Positions 11,401 through 23,800 of a DNA stretch of 64,000 bases are shown here, piece after piece. A program made the translations under genes and the position numbers. Source of the stretch: Antrodiella citrinella. Its lineage: Eukaryota; Basidiomycota; Agaricomycetes; Polyporales; Steccherinaceae. Location: positions 189,873 through 253,872 of the forward strand of contig SGPM01000002.1 in NCBI GenBank assembly GCA_004802725.1, in the 5' to 3' direction. Position 1 is the stretch's first letter, and each line of letters begins with the position of its first letter. Under the pieces are notes generated by a model. It did no database searches. It was not told where the DNA came from and saw only the letters and a list, made by a program, of their open reading frames with translations.

Positions 11401-11606
11401 GTAAAGGTGCAGTGGTCGTTGGTTGTAAGTTACATATTTTCTTCTGTTACGAACTTCTCATTGATGATTTGCTTGCAGGCTGTGGACCCACTTCTCTGAA
11501 CGCTATGATGCGGAAGCATGTGGCCGCGCTGATTAGTCCGCAGAGAATCCGTCGAGGAGACATGCGAGGATATATCGCGCTCGTTGCGGAAGATTTTGAA
11601 TACTAG
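8416..11606 (+). CDS. Ferric reductase-like transmembrane protein (FRE family)
   Basis: FRE-type flavocytochromes b move electrons from cytosolic NADPH through FAD and two haems across the membrane to reduce external Fe(III) or Cu(II) before uptake. Four exons (8416-9225, 9278-10304, 10363-11424, 11479-11606) give 1,008 residues. Membrane segments come first, with haem-ligand histidines in LAWLHRWCGF, SSAHVIFW, THHYETFYFLH and AGIHHP. The FAD-binding region follows with PGQHFLLNIP and the HPFT signature, then the NAD(P) motif LIVAGGSGVSFG and finally VVGCCGPTSLN, matching the CGP box. A long Ser/Asp-rich insertion of about 300 residues separates HIQWCASALR from the CGP box, longer than in yeast Fre1. 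The terminal residues EDFEY match the usual aromatic C-terminus. ATX1 lies upstream, so iron/copper assimilation is the likely context. Confidence 0.88.
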
Positions 11607-12062
11607 TCATCTACGATACCGAACCCGGACATTTTATGTGTATTGGACACTCACTCAAACCAACTCAAACATTCCTCTATAGACCTCTTTCGCATACCTC
11701 ATGATCACAGGCGTTTTAGACTACAGCGTTCTCTGCATACTTCTAGAAATATCACACTCATAGTTACATACCTGCGTTCGTATAGTTACCATATGTTGGC
11801 TTGACCTTGATGTACTGTACTCTATCACACCGTCGAAGCTCGAAGCCATGTATAGCTGTAAATTTCCGTCCATGACTGCAATGAAAGCAAGCGCCCACTC
11901 TTCCTCTTCATTCCGACTTAGAAATACCAATATTCGGTGGCCTCTTCATGGTCCACTGAACTCGTGGTCTCTTTGCTGTCACGTTCTCTAACACTGTCAA
12001 TTTTACTTGCTTCTCTCCGGCCTTCGCGCCTGTACAATATTTCCCTTCAGTTCACGCGAAGA
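11607..12062 (+). other. Intergenic region before TRM1, with an open in-frame leader
   Basis: About 456 bases. The part from 11922 to 12062 is open in the TRM1 frame after a TAG at 11919-11921 but contains no in-frame ATG. Its virtual translation is rich in Ser, Leu and Arg with few acidic residues (see findings). Nothing else was recognised. Confidence 0.5.
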
Positions 12063-14469
12063 ATGACGCAAACAAATCCACTGGTCGTGCCAGAAGGCTT
12101 GGTCGTTCCGGAAGGCTTCAAACTGCACACCGAGAACAACTCCCACATCCTCCTCCCAGACGACAACCAAGCTTTCCTGAATCCGGTGCAAGAATTCAAC
12201 CGCGACTTGAGTGTGGCGAACATCCGGACATGGGCGAACCTCATGAACGCGGAAAAGAAGAAGAAATGGGAGGAGAGGATGGCTAAGAGGGCAGCGCAGG
12301 GAGGGTCGAAAGTCAAGAGGCAGAAAAGTGCGTGTGGGTACGTGCTGTGATGTGTGTGCTGTAGAAGCTTATTGGAAACGCGATCCCATGCAGTCGATGA
12401 AGCAAGAGCCAGTGTGGTGACTGGACCTTCCGGCGACAGTGGGTCTGCTGTAGAAAGTACGGTGGAGGGTCATGCCCCTGCACCTGTCGAGCCCGCTGCA
12501 CCCACACACCCCGAAGTTTGTCATGATTTTGGTCTGAGAACTTGTCTTGACATTGTGTTCCGTAGCCTCAGTTCCAGCCTCAAAAATTCGTTGCTCTGGA
12601 GGCATTGTCCGCCACCGGCCTGCGCTCCATCCGCTATGCCAACGAGATCCCAGAGCTGAAGTGCGTCTTTTACACGACAACATGGGATTTTGATCGTTTA
12701 TGCAGGCATCTAGATATATTATTGCGAATGACCTGTCCCCTGAAGCCGTTGCCACTATGCGTCGTAATGTCGAAATGAACGGTCTTGAAGAGCGTACAGA
12801 ACAAGAAAACGGAGAGCCAAAGATCATTCCGGCCAGGGTTCGGGTTAACGAGGGGGACGCCTGGTTCGTATATGTTCATGTCTCTTCGTTGCTGTATTCT
12901 GAAGTTCTACCAGTGTGCTCATGTACAACCATCGTGCAGAGAAAGAACGCGTAGATGTTGTTGACCTTGACCCGTATGGCACGGCCGCTCCTTTCATCGA
13001 TGCTGCTGTACAGAGTGTCAAAGATGGAGGTTCGTGCATCTACACTACGGCCTGGGGAATCGGAAGCACACTAATTTATCACATTAGGTCTGCTATGTGT
13101 AACGTGCACAGATCTCCCCGTCTTGGCGACGAACAACTTTCCTGAAAAATGGTACGGCATCTTGTCAATGTTTTTGTACTAGTATGACTTATTTCATCTA
13201 GCTTCTCCAATTATGGGAGCGTACCGGTCAAAGCAGAGTACTGTCACGAAGCTGCACTGCGTATCGTGCTGCACAGTTTGTCGACCGCTGCTGCAAAATA
13301 TGGCCGTTATATTCGCCCACAACTCTCTCTTTCGATTGATTTCTACGTTCGTCTATTTGTCCGCGTCAGCACTGGAGCCAATGAGGTCAAGCGTGCGATC
13401 AGGTATGTCAACTTGTATATGCCTGATCATGTGTTCGGCAGGGCTCATCAATTCATCACACAGCAAGACTTCGGTGTACTACGTCTGTACGAATTGTCAA
13501 GCGTGGTATGATCAACCAATGGGAAAATTGACGGAGAGCGTCCATGCGAATGGCAATCTCAATATCAACGTCAAGACTGCCGCAGGACCGACTGTCGCGT
13601 CAGGAAAATGTCCTGAGTGTACAGGGAACCTTCGTGTCAGTACCGTCATGGAAACCGTCTAGCGATCGTCGAGCTGACCGGCCTGGCAATTGTAGATCGC
13701 TGGTCCCATGTGGTCCGGACCTCTGCACGATTCAGAGTTCGTATCGGAAGTCCTCACCCATGTCGAGGGCAACAAAGACAGCTACGGCACTTCGACACGA
13801 ATGATCGGAATGCTCACCATGGCAAAGGAAGTGAGTAGGAGTATGTTCTCGTCGAAAAGAAGCCGTATTGACATGCGACGTCGAAGGAATTGGACGTGCC
13901 GTTCTACTTCACTCCTTCTCAGGTAGCAGGTAACTTCCACTGCATCGCGCCTTCTCTGGATAACGTCGCGTACGTGTGGCACCATATCAGGCGTCTTCAG
14001 AAGTTCTGACGTCGTGCCTTCAGATCAGCACTGCTGAACGCGGGTCACAAGGTGTCGCGATCTCATGCATGTGCGGGGTCGTTGAAGACAGATGCTCCTC
14101 ATCAAAAGCTGCATGATGTTTATCGCCACTGGATCAAAACGCACCCGGTGAAGATGTCGAAGATCAAGGATGGCTCACTCGCACACGTTCTGTTGGGCAA
14201 AGAACCTGTGTACGTACATCAACGTATCGAGCACCACACCTCACAAGTTTGTCTGACACCTCACATCGTTCAGTTCTGAAGTCGACTTCAAGCATCATCC
14301 GCACTCGGTCACCGTTGCGTCCAAAGTGAACTTGGTCCGGTACCCACCGAACCCAACGCCATACTGGGGTCCAGGTAAACGTGCTGGAGGTGGTTCTGGG
14401 TCAGGAACAAAACGAAAACGAGACGGCGAAGGCGCAGACGGCGAAGAGGGTGAAGGAGCATTGAATTAA
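12063..14469 (+). CDS. TRM1: tRNA (guanine26-N2)-dimethyltransferase Trm1
   Basis: Trm1 makes N2,N2-dimethylguanosine at position 26 of most cytosolic and mitochondrial tRNAs using S-adenosylmethionine. Multiple short exons join through [20 protein letters not shown] (SAM-binding motif I of the family), [33 protein letters not shown] (the DPYG active-site motif), a zinc-ribbon-like [10 protein letters not shown] and GKCPECTG pair, [15 protein letters not shown] and [20 protein letters not shown]. All are family landmarks in the expected order. The protein ends in a basic KRKRDGEG tail, probably nuclear targeting. The start is the ATG at 12063 giving [12 protein letters not shown]; the frame continues open upstream without an ATG. 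It is followed tail-to-tail by STE11. Confidence 0.93.
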
Positions 14470-14540
14470 TGCGTAAAGCACAAACAACCTGTGTCACCAT
14501 AGCGCAGTCAATTATCTATGAATGAAATACGTCAACAACA

Positions 14541-17500
14541 TCAGTAAAATAAGTATGCAGGAAAGACCGGGAATAGGAGCAGAACATGTGTATCAACGTA
14601 ACCAGGAATGAGACCAAAGACTAGAGACCAGATGACAGATGAAGAGGGAAATGCGTATGTGTTCATGAGAGATTTCAAGAACCAGCTGATGCTTAAGAAA
14701 AAGATGAAAAGGAAAGCGGAGAAGAGCACTACGTCATGGTCATCCATGCATGCTTGAGAAGCTCGGCAGCCGTTGGCCTTGCTTCATGATCGAGCTCAAA
14801 AGTGAGTTTCAGGAAGTCTTCTGCCTCTGCGCAAATATCCGATGGGATAGTAGGCTTCGCTGATGATCCAATCTGGGAACACATAAATCAGGAATTGAAA
14901 TCCATGAAGTAGGCTCCACGTTGGGACTGACCTTGAAGATGGCCTGCATTTGGGTCAGCTGGGCCCACGGATGCTCGCCTGTCAGCATCTCCACGACCAA
15001 ACACCCAATACTCCAGATGTCTGCCTTCTTGGTGTAAGCGGTCTGTTTGACCACTTCGGGTGCCATCCAGAAGACGGAACCTTGCAATGACGGTCTGTGG
15101 GCACGATGACCAGGAAGGAGATCTAGTAAATAAATTCCGTCAGTTCGAAGTCACTCAAGGGGATAACGGAGACCATGACGTACTATCTTCCACCTTCTTG
15201 GAAATACCGAAGTCAGAAATCTTGATACCACCCTTGTTATCGACGAGCATGTTTGCGCCTTTGATGTCGCGATGGATGATGTCCCGCTCATGGAGGTAGT
15301 TCAATCCCGTCAAGATCTGGCGCACCCAATTGCGGACTAGAGGCTCTTCGAACGCGCCGTAGTTGCGCAGAACCGAGGTGACGGAACCACCGGGGACATA
15401 TTCCAAGAAAATGTTCAAATGATCTTCGTCCACACACGAGGCTAGAAATAAGACGTGAATTCGAGAAACATCTATGGCAGAGCAATATCGAAAACATACA
15501 GTGATATTGGACGATGTTGGGATGGTGCAAGTCTCGCAGCAGCTCGATCTCGCGTTCAAGCGCACTCAGCATGGCCTTCTTGCGTTCCTCGTTCGGTGCG
15601 GTGCCCGTAGGCAGCTCGACCTGTTTGACAGCCATGAGTAGACCTGTCGAGGCATCCATGCCTAGGTAAACTTTTCCGAAAGAACCAGCACCGATGAGGG
15701 CACCCTTGATCCATTTAATGGTTCTCTCTAATGAAGAAAAATTAGTATGTTTACGTCATAAATCGGCTCACACTTACCACCATGCGAGGTGATGGGTTTC
15801 TGGTCCTCCTCTTCATCCGTAACGGTGGCGTCACTCTCATCCTCTTCGACCTCTTCATCTTCTTCGTCTTCCTCCTCCTCCTCTTCATACTCTTCTTCCA
15901 CCTGCATGATACTCTTCTTGTCGGTATCATCCGCCCCAATCTCTGTCCACTCGTCCGTGCCTGTCTCCATCTCCTCCGTCATCTCCTCCCCACTCCCTCG
16001 ACTCTCCATGCTCGCTCGCCGACTCTCCACTTCCGCAGTGATCTCGTCGACGGTCATCAAGCTAGCAGTGTCTGACTTGTCCCGTTTACTCCGCAGTTCA
16101 GTAATATACGACATGCGTTTTGAACCAATGGACATTGCGGCGGAGAGGGGACGCGCAACGGCGGGTGTAGATGTCTCTGGAAGGTTCATAGATTCAGAGA
16201 GGGACTCGGAGGGGAACGCGACTGGCGGTAGGTACTGGAGCATGGATTGACGTCTCAATGCCTTGGGGTTGGGAGGAGGAGGAAGGGACTCGGAGTCCTC
16301 CGACGTGACTTCGATACGATACCCATCCTCTGTGGATATTGAGACTCGAGGGGCGGCCTCTTCAGCCACAGCGAGTGATGGCTGGGAAGGTGATGACTGT
16401 TCCGGTAACGGCACAGGTGGCAGAGACGATGAGATAGAACTTCGTGGTGAGTTCGCCAATGCTGATCCTTGCGTGCTGATACTGAACCTTGACTGCGACG
16501 AGGGATTCCACGAAATAACACTGTCCCGTTTGCTCATCTGGCTCATCCCACTCGTCCGCATCATGCTCTGTCTTCTCGTCCTCTCTAGCACCTTTTTCTC
16601 CGCGTTCGGGAAATACTCCGCTAAGTGCGTAGTGATAAGTTCGCTTGGCGGACGTTGCCCGAAAAAATTGCGTAGTTTGGAAGGACGGGTCTTCTGCGGA
16701 CTCTTGGTCGGACTTTGGTTTGGTGATAGCATCTCGGGGGCGACATCCCCCAGAGGAACACCCAAGCCGCTGAGTATACTGATTGAGCTGGCGCGTTTCA
16801 TGGCTTTGGTCATAGGTACTTGATTTGTGGATGCCGTGTCCGAGAAGAACGCCTCTTCTGGATTTTGACTTTGACTTTCTGTGGATGGCCGAGATGCAGA
16901 CGACGATGGGCTGTGTGACTTGCGTCCAAGGCGACGAAGAGTCAAGCCGTGTTCACGAGCCGGTTCGTCTGGTGGCGCATGTACGATAGAAAGAAGCTGA
17001 GACTCCGACAACGGAGCACCTGTACGGTGTCAGACATGGAACTCCTACAAGAAAGACAAATACATACCAGTCGTTTGCTCTTGTCCCCAATCCAAAAACG
17101 CAGCCCAGCCCTCCACAATCAATCCTCCGTTCATGATCTCGACATGCATAGACGTGTCATCTCCTTTGACCGCCAGTTTTCCGAACTTCCTCAGAGCTTT
17201 CTCGAGTACCTCAGGGCCTCCCAGACAATCAGCAACATTAATTGTCGTCGACTTGCCCTCATCTGGTAATGAGAACTTGATAAGTTTTCTTCGCAGATCG
17301 TCCAACGACGGAGCGTGTGCAGAAGGAGTATTGGGTCGTAAATACGGTGTGCCGCGGTAGTTGGCTGCAGAGGAAGGTGGCGGGGTGCTCGAGTTAGCAC
17401 GTTGTTGAGACGGGAACGCTTCGTGAATGGGCGACAACGCTGTCTGGAGTGTTGATTGCGCGTAAGGGTGCGAGGGATGCGGTGACGGAGAGTTTCCAGT

Positions 17501-18652
17501 GGCGGGACGCGGGGGGAGTTTGTCGTTCTGTCGAGTGGCGGGGGAAGTGCCAGAATACGAGGCATTGCGACCATGAGTGGCGCTGTTTGGTGACTGCGCA
17601 TAATTGCGATTCGGAGTGGGCTGAGGGGGAAGGGGAGAAGGAGAGCGTGCAGGTGTCCTTCCGCCGCTGCTCCCAGACCGGTCATATGGAGACCAGTTGC
17701 CTTGTGTCTGGGATGTAGGCGTGAGATGGTTCGGCGCAGGCGGAAGAGGCTGATTGGTGAATGCAGGCGCGTTCGGTTCAGTCAGGGTGGGTGTACGCCT
17801 ACCTGCAATCAAGGTGGGTGGGAGAAGGGATCGAGGAGTTCGGGCACTCGGTGGTTGCGGTGGTTGTCCCCGGGGCGGTGGTGGGAGTGGCGGAAGGTTG
17901 GTCCGAATTGGAGTGTGAGACGAAGAATTCGGTGTACCGTTCGACGACGAAGACGACGGTTGAGGGAGGGGACGGATGATAGTTGGAGGGTTTGAACGGG
18001 CAGAGTCTTGGCCATCCCGAACGAGACGAGGCAAGTCGGTTGAGCCTACACCGGGTGTGAGGTGCAGTGGTGCAGGACGACCATTGTCCAAGCGTCTTGA
18101 CGGCGCCCCTCGCCCTTGTGTATATCCCGAGTCTCCGTTGAGAGAGGTGGTATGATCCACCCTTGGTCTATTCACGATAGAACTCAGGGGAGTGTTGGAG
18201 GAACACTTCTGTCTAAGCCCCTTCACTCCGGAAATAATCCTGATCCTATCCCCAACGCTGACCAGCCCCATCTCTTTCAAAGTCATCTGGTCCAACTCCA
18301 AAAGGACATCTCCTCTAATATCATTTGCTTTGAAGGTCTGAGCATGCTGTGCACACTTGAGGTCCGTAAGCCAGCGAGCTACATGACTGTCCGTCCAGGT
18401 ACGAAGGAAATCAGGATATGACACGCCGGAAGGGGGGTCCAGTGAGATGCTGGATTGTGCTGATGAGCCTGGTTGAGTGGAGTTGTCTGAGTAGGAGCGA
18501 CCGTTCGTCTGGTAGCTGCTTGGAGCTACAGACATCTGGACTTGTTGACTTTGAAGAGAGGCGGTGGGTGAGGCGGGTGAGCCTGCTTGTGAGATTGGCT
18601 GAGACATTTCATCAAGTCCTTGCGTGAATGCGTTAGCGACTGCTGCGGTCAT
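14541..18652 (-). CDS. STE11: MAPKKK Ste11
   Basis: Ste11 phosphorylates MAP kinase kinases in pheromone, filamentation and osmostress cascades in the cytosol. From the ATG at 18652 the protein has a SAM domain (about residues 75-145: [20 protein letters not shown] onward), a long Pro/Ser-rich linker, a Ste11 RBD/ubiquitin-like domain ([20 protein letters not shown]), a second disordered linker ending in a run of acidic residues, and a C-terminal kinase domain. Kinase motifs: [11 protein letters not shown] (P-loop), AVKQVELP (Lys), [12 protein letters not shown] (catalytic loop), [33 protein letters not shown]. This is the canonical Ste11 order, about 1,200 residues. The extreme C-terminus is uncertain: after LLKHAWMDDHD the frame runs on into a very hydrophobic tail to 14541, which looks more like an unspliced intron than protein. 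Confidence 0.92.
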
Positions 18653-20889
18653 GACAGAGGTAGATAACGGAGGGAAGAATGGAGAGTTGGAGGATGCCGA
18701 GACAGACTCAAACAAGAGCACAGAACATGAAGAGAGGTCGACAAGCCAGTTGTCAGGGTGTATAAAAGTGACCAGCGAAACGCGGAACTGTTTCGCGCGT
18801 AATGATGATCTGCGCTGATGTGTAACAGAGGCAACTCAGAGCTGACAAGACCAGCAGGAGAGAATTGAGGAATGCAAGGAAGAGGGGGAGAACGAGTTAT
18901 GAAGTACAAGATGAAGTTGAAAGAATGGCCCAAGCTTGTTTGCTTGTACTTGTAGCGCGTGAGAGGCCGTTCATTGTCTTTCGACTGAATCGAGCATTCA
19001 CGGACGCTCGACAGACTGCTCACCTGTTCCTGTCTCCTCCCACTTGTTATTGTTCTTGTTCGACTTGTTGGATCGTTGCGACCTTTCGACGTCTCGACGG
19101 AATGATTAAGAGTATCGGTGGCCTCACAGGGAATTCAAAGCGTCCTGGAATACAAAAGTCCTTGACAAAACCGACTCACTCGGACTGAGTTGCTCACGCG
19201 TATATACGGTGTACCTTCTGATCTGCGTTCAAATTTTCCTTCTGAGTTGGTGGCGGTGGTTTTCACCTTCAGCATGACGACGACTTGACAACGACGCACA
19301 CAGTGATGGCACCGGTGTCAGTGACTTTCCGGCCATACCGATCTTCATATCTACGTACTGCGTTCTTTGGCTGGGTTTGAACCAAGATTGAGCAGAACGT
19401 CTCAGGACTGTCAACACAGACGCGACACTGATCTGATTTCGAATGGCAAGACGTTCAAGTTGATCTCATCTACCTGCTTTGAAAGATGCGGTGATCAGCG
19501 CGTCAGTCTCGTCGACTCTCGATGTACAGACGAGACGGGTATGCGCCGCTCCGAGACGTTCATCGGATGGCGACAAGACGGATCGGACTGCGTGCCATTG
19601 CGGAGCGTGCTAAAGCCTATGGCCTTCAGTACAGAGGCCTCGTTCGATCCTGCCAGCGGACGCTGATTTGAATCCGGCATATGTGTTCTCTCCTCTACTT
19701 ACCCGTATGACGTTCCGAACATAGCTACTATCCTAGAATACCACCCACAGGGACACACAGCTCGCCGACAGACTCAATTCCGATTCAAGGTGTCGAAGCC
19801 AATCTGACAAAGCAAGCTCGGCACCGTATTAGGCACGAGGCGCGTCCTGTTTCCGGGGTGCGGACATTTGGGACCATCCTGCGAGTCTCGCATCATTCGG
19901 CTATCTCGAGACCAACCTCATGGAGGAAACGCCATGGCTGAGTTCGGAGCTCGAGTTGTATCGGCGTAGGGGATACTTGCGTAGGGCGCACTGTCTGGTT
20001 ATGACCGGGAGGTGACCAGTGAAGATACACTCGGAGGACCGGGATTGGCCCCCTCTTAGTCAACGTACATTGTGCTCTTTTCAGAATATTAATGCCTCGA
20101 GGCACCCGTGAGCCGGTCCCTGTTACTCAAGAAGGGATTCATTCACGGCCCCGGGGAGAGAGATAAGGATTTTGTGGCTCGGTAGACGTATCAATACGAA
20201 TTTTTGCACAAAATTGACACTTGACTCTTCGTGTTACTTCGCAGGTGACCGGTGAGGCTGAGTGAGCAACCAACTGTCGAACGCCAGCGAATGCCAACGA
20301 CGATGGCAGACGCGGGGTCAACGGAGTGCTCATACGCTTGGCACTCGGGTTCTACGAGCTACTAATATTGCTTGAAATTGTTTGCTACATGTGTGTCCTC
20401 GCGATAGTGGTGGTGTCGTCTCTCTTAGCAGAGGGTCGGTGTCGAGGGGCCTTCGAAGGGGATTTTTGGCCAACGATGGGAGCGGTGATGGTGATGTGGC
20501 TGTGAAGGTCGTGCCAATGTTGGAGGACTCGGTGGCAGGTTGTGATGCGGACGAGACGACCGACAGTGGGCGGTTTGGTACTTAAAATAATTATTTTTCG
20601 CTGGCTGGCCCTGGCGCCTACGCTGCCGGGGCGACGGCAATTGCCCTAAATAAAACACAAGTTTGCCGTCTCGCTTGCCTTCCCCTTCTCGCTGCTCCCT
20701 CTTCCTCCTCGCCCTTTGGCGCATACCCTACATCCCTGGAGGGATAGACTCTCCCTCCTTTCGTTCATTACTCTCTCCGCACGCCTTGTGGCTTCACGCT
20801 CGCCACAAATACCCGGCTCGTAGCTATACCACGTCCAGTCATCTCGTCACAACAATTGGTATCATTCGCTCACCCTCTCACCTCTCACC
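18653..20889. other. Long divergent intergenic region between STE11 and AGS1
   Basis: At 2.24 kb this is the longest gap in the window. It separates the starts of two divergently transcribed genes, so both promoters lie here. The 20600-20889 part is pyrimidine-rich and AT-tracted (ATTATTTTT, CTAAATAAAA), like a core promoter and leader of AGS1. Small open frames are scattered, none with recognisable similarity. A B-box-like GTTCGATCC near 19648 is not accompanied by a foldable tRNA. No transposon ends were seen. Confidence 0.5.
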
Positions 20890-23800
20890 ATGAGGTGGTG
20901 CTCAGCACTCGTCTCGCTGCTCTCATTGGCACCCGCCGTATGGTCATCGCCTTATAGAGCAGATCTCGTCGCCTATAACCTCAATACCAACCAAAATGCC
21001 ACGACAGCGACAGATTACTCCACTACCAAACTCCCCAAGTACAATCCCTCTCCCGCGAATTGGCGCGAAATCCCATTCTACACAATCCTGCTCGATAAGT
21101 TCGCTGATGGAGACCCCACCAACAACGACTACTTCGAAACCATCTATGAATACGACTGGAGAGAAACACAGTTACGTTTCGGAGGTGACATCAAGGGCTT
21201 GTCGTCCCGTCTCGACTACATTCAAGGCATGGGTGTGAAGGGTATCTTCATATCCGGTACACCCTTTCTGAACATGCTCTGGCAAGCCGACAGTGAGTAT
21301 TCCTCGTGATCTTGCATCCTTGTATCTTTCCCTCACAACTCTCCACCATTTAGGTTATTCGCCTCTCGATTTCACCGTCCTTGATCCTCATGGTGGATCA
21401 ATTGCCGATTACCAGGCATTTGTCACCGAACTTCATAGTCGCGGGATGTACATCATGATGGATTTCACTGTTGGTACGATGGCTGATTTGGTTGGGTTCG
21501 ACGGGTACGTTCAAGTCTTTTGCGGCGCTGAAGATGTACTCACGTTTGTCGCAAAAGCTTCTTGAACACATCAGCACCCTTCACCTTGGATGAGCATAAC
21601 GCTGTGTGGAAAGATCCCATCTACTTCCCGTGGGGCTTCCAGGAATACAAGGATTTCGAAGTAAGTAAAAACGATGTGACTGTTCATTGCATTCTGGCTG
21701 ATTATCGTTCCTTGTATCGCAGATCATTAACGCCTACAACAACAGCTGTGTATTGCCTACGTTCTGGCAAGACGATGGTACCGTCATCGACATCGGCAAG
21801 TCATCGGGATGTATGCAGTCCGACTTCGATCAGTACGGAGACATGGAGGCTTTCGGTGTGCATCCAGATTGGCAGCGTCAGTTGGCCAAGTTCGCGTCCG
21901 TGCAAGATCGTCTTCGAGAGTGGAAACCGGAAGTGATGGCCAAGTTGCAGAACTTCGCCTGCATGGCTATCACGGCTCTTGACATTGACGCTATCCGTAT
22001 CGATAAGGCGACTCAAGTAACAGTCGATGCTCTATCCTCTTGGGCCTCGAGCGCCAGAGCTTGCGCTGCGGCGTTGGGCAAGAACAACTTCTACATCACG
22101 GGAGAAGTTACTGGTGGTGATACATTCGGATCTCTCTACTAGTAAGTGACACCATGTTATAATTCGCATGGCGTTTGACACCGTCTTCGCTGTAGTGGTC
22201 GTGGTCGTACGCCTAATATGTTGCCTCCGGGTTTCTTGGCTGCCGCAAACTTGACCGCCGCTCAGAACCAGTTCTTCCTACGTGACGCGCCCCTCAACTG
22301 TCTTGATGGTGTCGCCTTCCACTACTCGATCTATCGTTCGCTCACTCGCGCTCTTGGTATGGATGGTAACTTGCAAGTCGCTTTCGACGTGGACACCAAT
22401 TTCGTCACCGCCTGGAATCAGATGTTCGTCAACAATGATTTCGTCAACGCGCAGACTGGCCTCGTCGACCCTCGTCACATGTACGGAACGAGTAACTTCG
22501 ATGTCTTCAGATGGCCATCCCTGGAGAACGGTACTCAACGCAGCGTCCTTGGCACATTCATCACGACTCTGGTCATGCCTGGGCTTCCGCTGGTGAGTTT
22601 CTCGTCATAAACTGGGTGTTTTTCTCGCGGTTTGATAAATTATGGCTCCTTAGTATTACTACGGCGAGGAGCAGAACTTCTATCTGTATGACACTAGCGC
22701 TTCTAACTATCTCTATGGGTGAGTTTATGTTTCTCAGTTCTAAAGTCGTGTCGCTCATTCTGTGTACAGTCGTCAATCAATGGTCGGCAACACGGCGTGG
22801 CAGCGCCACGGCTGTTACACTCTCGGGTCCACTCAATACTTCAACATGCCTCTTGGTAAGGCCATGCTTGGGTGTGAAGACGACTGGAACTCTCTCGACC
22901 ATTTCGATCCTACGATGGACACGCGGCGCGTGTTCAGCCATTTCAACTACCTCCGGACTGTCTACAACGCCCTGCAGGACGGATTCAATCTCGTACAGCG
23001 TGGTAATTGGACTCACTTCATTCAGCGTCCTGGTTCAAACGAGACGCAGACTGAGATGGGTCTTTGGTCCATCACCCGTGCCGGTATTCCTGGCGTCCAG
23101 ACCCTCACTGGAAACCACACCGATCAGGTCTGGATGCTCTTCTCCAACGAGAACTCCACGACGACTTGGGCCTTTGACTGTACCAGTCCCGACTGGATTC
23201 CTTCTCCGTACCCGGCTCCGGTCACCGTTCGCAACCTGTTCTCCCCGTACGAGACTTACGTATTGCAGAATTCGTTGTCTTCGTACAACAACGATAGCAA
23301 GGCACCTTTCTTCGGATGTCTACCTACAGTCACGCTCGATCCGTTTGGTTTCAAGGCTCTCGTTCCGGAAGCCGAATGGGTTGCACCTCTTCCTGCTATA
23401 ACGAAGTTCCTTCCCGGACACGATGCGCGTATACAAGCCGAATCCGGGGACGCCAATGCCACGTCTCTCGACATCACCCTCGAGTTCAACGTGCCCATGG
23501 ATTGTGCCTCAGTCACCGCCGCCATTTCGTTCAATATGTCGTCTTCAGGGCAAGGCGGTTCTCCAACGATCGGTACTCCCACATGTGGGAACGTTACGAA
23601 TCCGGACCCCGCTGGTGTCACGAACGCGGATATCTCGCAGTTCTCGTGGTCGACGACGCTGCAGAACGTCCCAGACGGTATCCTCACCATCACCGTCACG
23701 AACCCGACGGATCAAACTGGAGTTGGCACAGGAGTGAGACATTTCTTCTATATGTTCTCATCTTGCGTGTACTGAAACGATCTATTGCAGGCGACAGATC

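Noticed and set aside
15830..15910. CTT/CCT-rich microsatellite-like tract
   Set aside because: It encodes the acidic Glu/Asp run of Ste11 in a continuous frame, so it is coding low complexity, not an independent repeat element.
19365..19400. T-loop-like GGTTCAAACCC on the minus strand
   Set aside because: The T-stem has a mismatch and no D-arm or acceptor partner is found upstream.
19557..19672. tRNA-like signals (B-box GTTCGATCC and an A-box-like TGGCGAC)
   Set aside because: No acceptor stem pairs and the T-arm does not fold; spacing is also poor. At most an accidental match.
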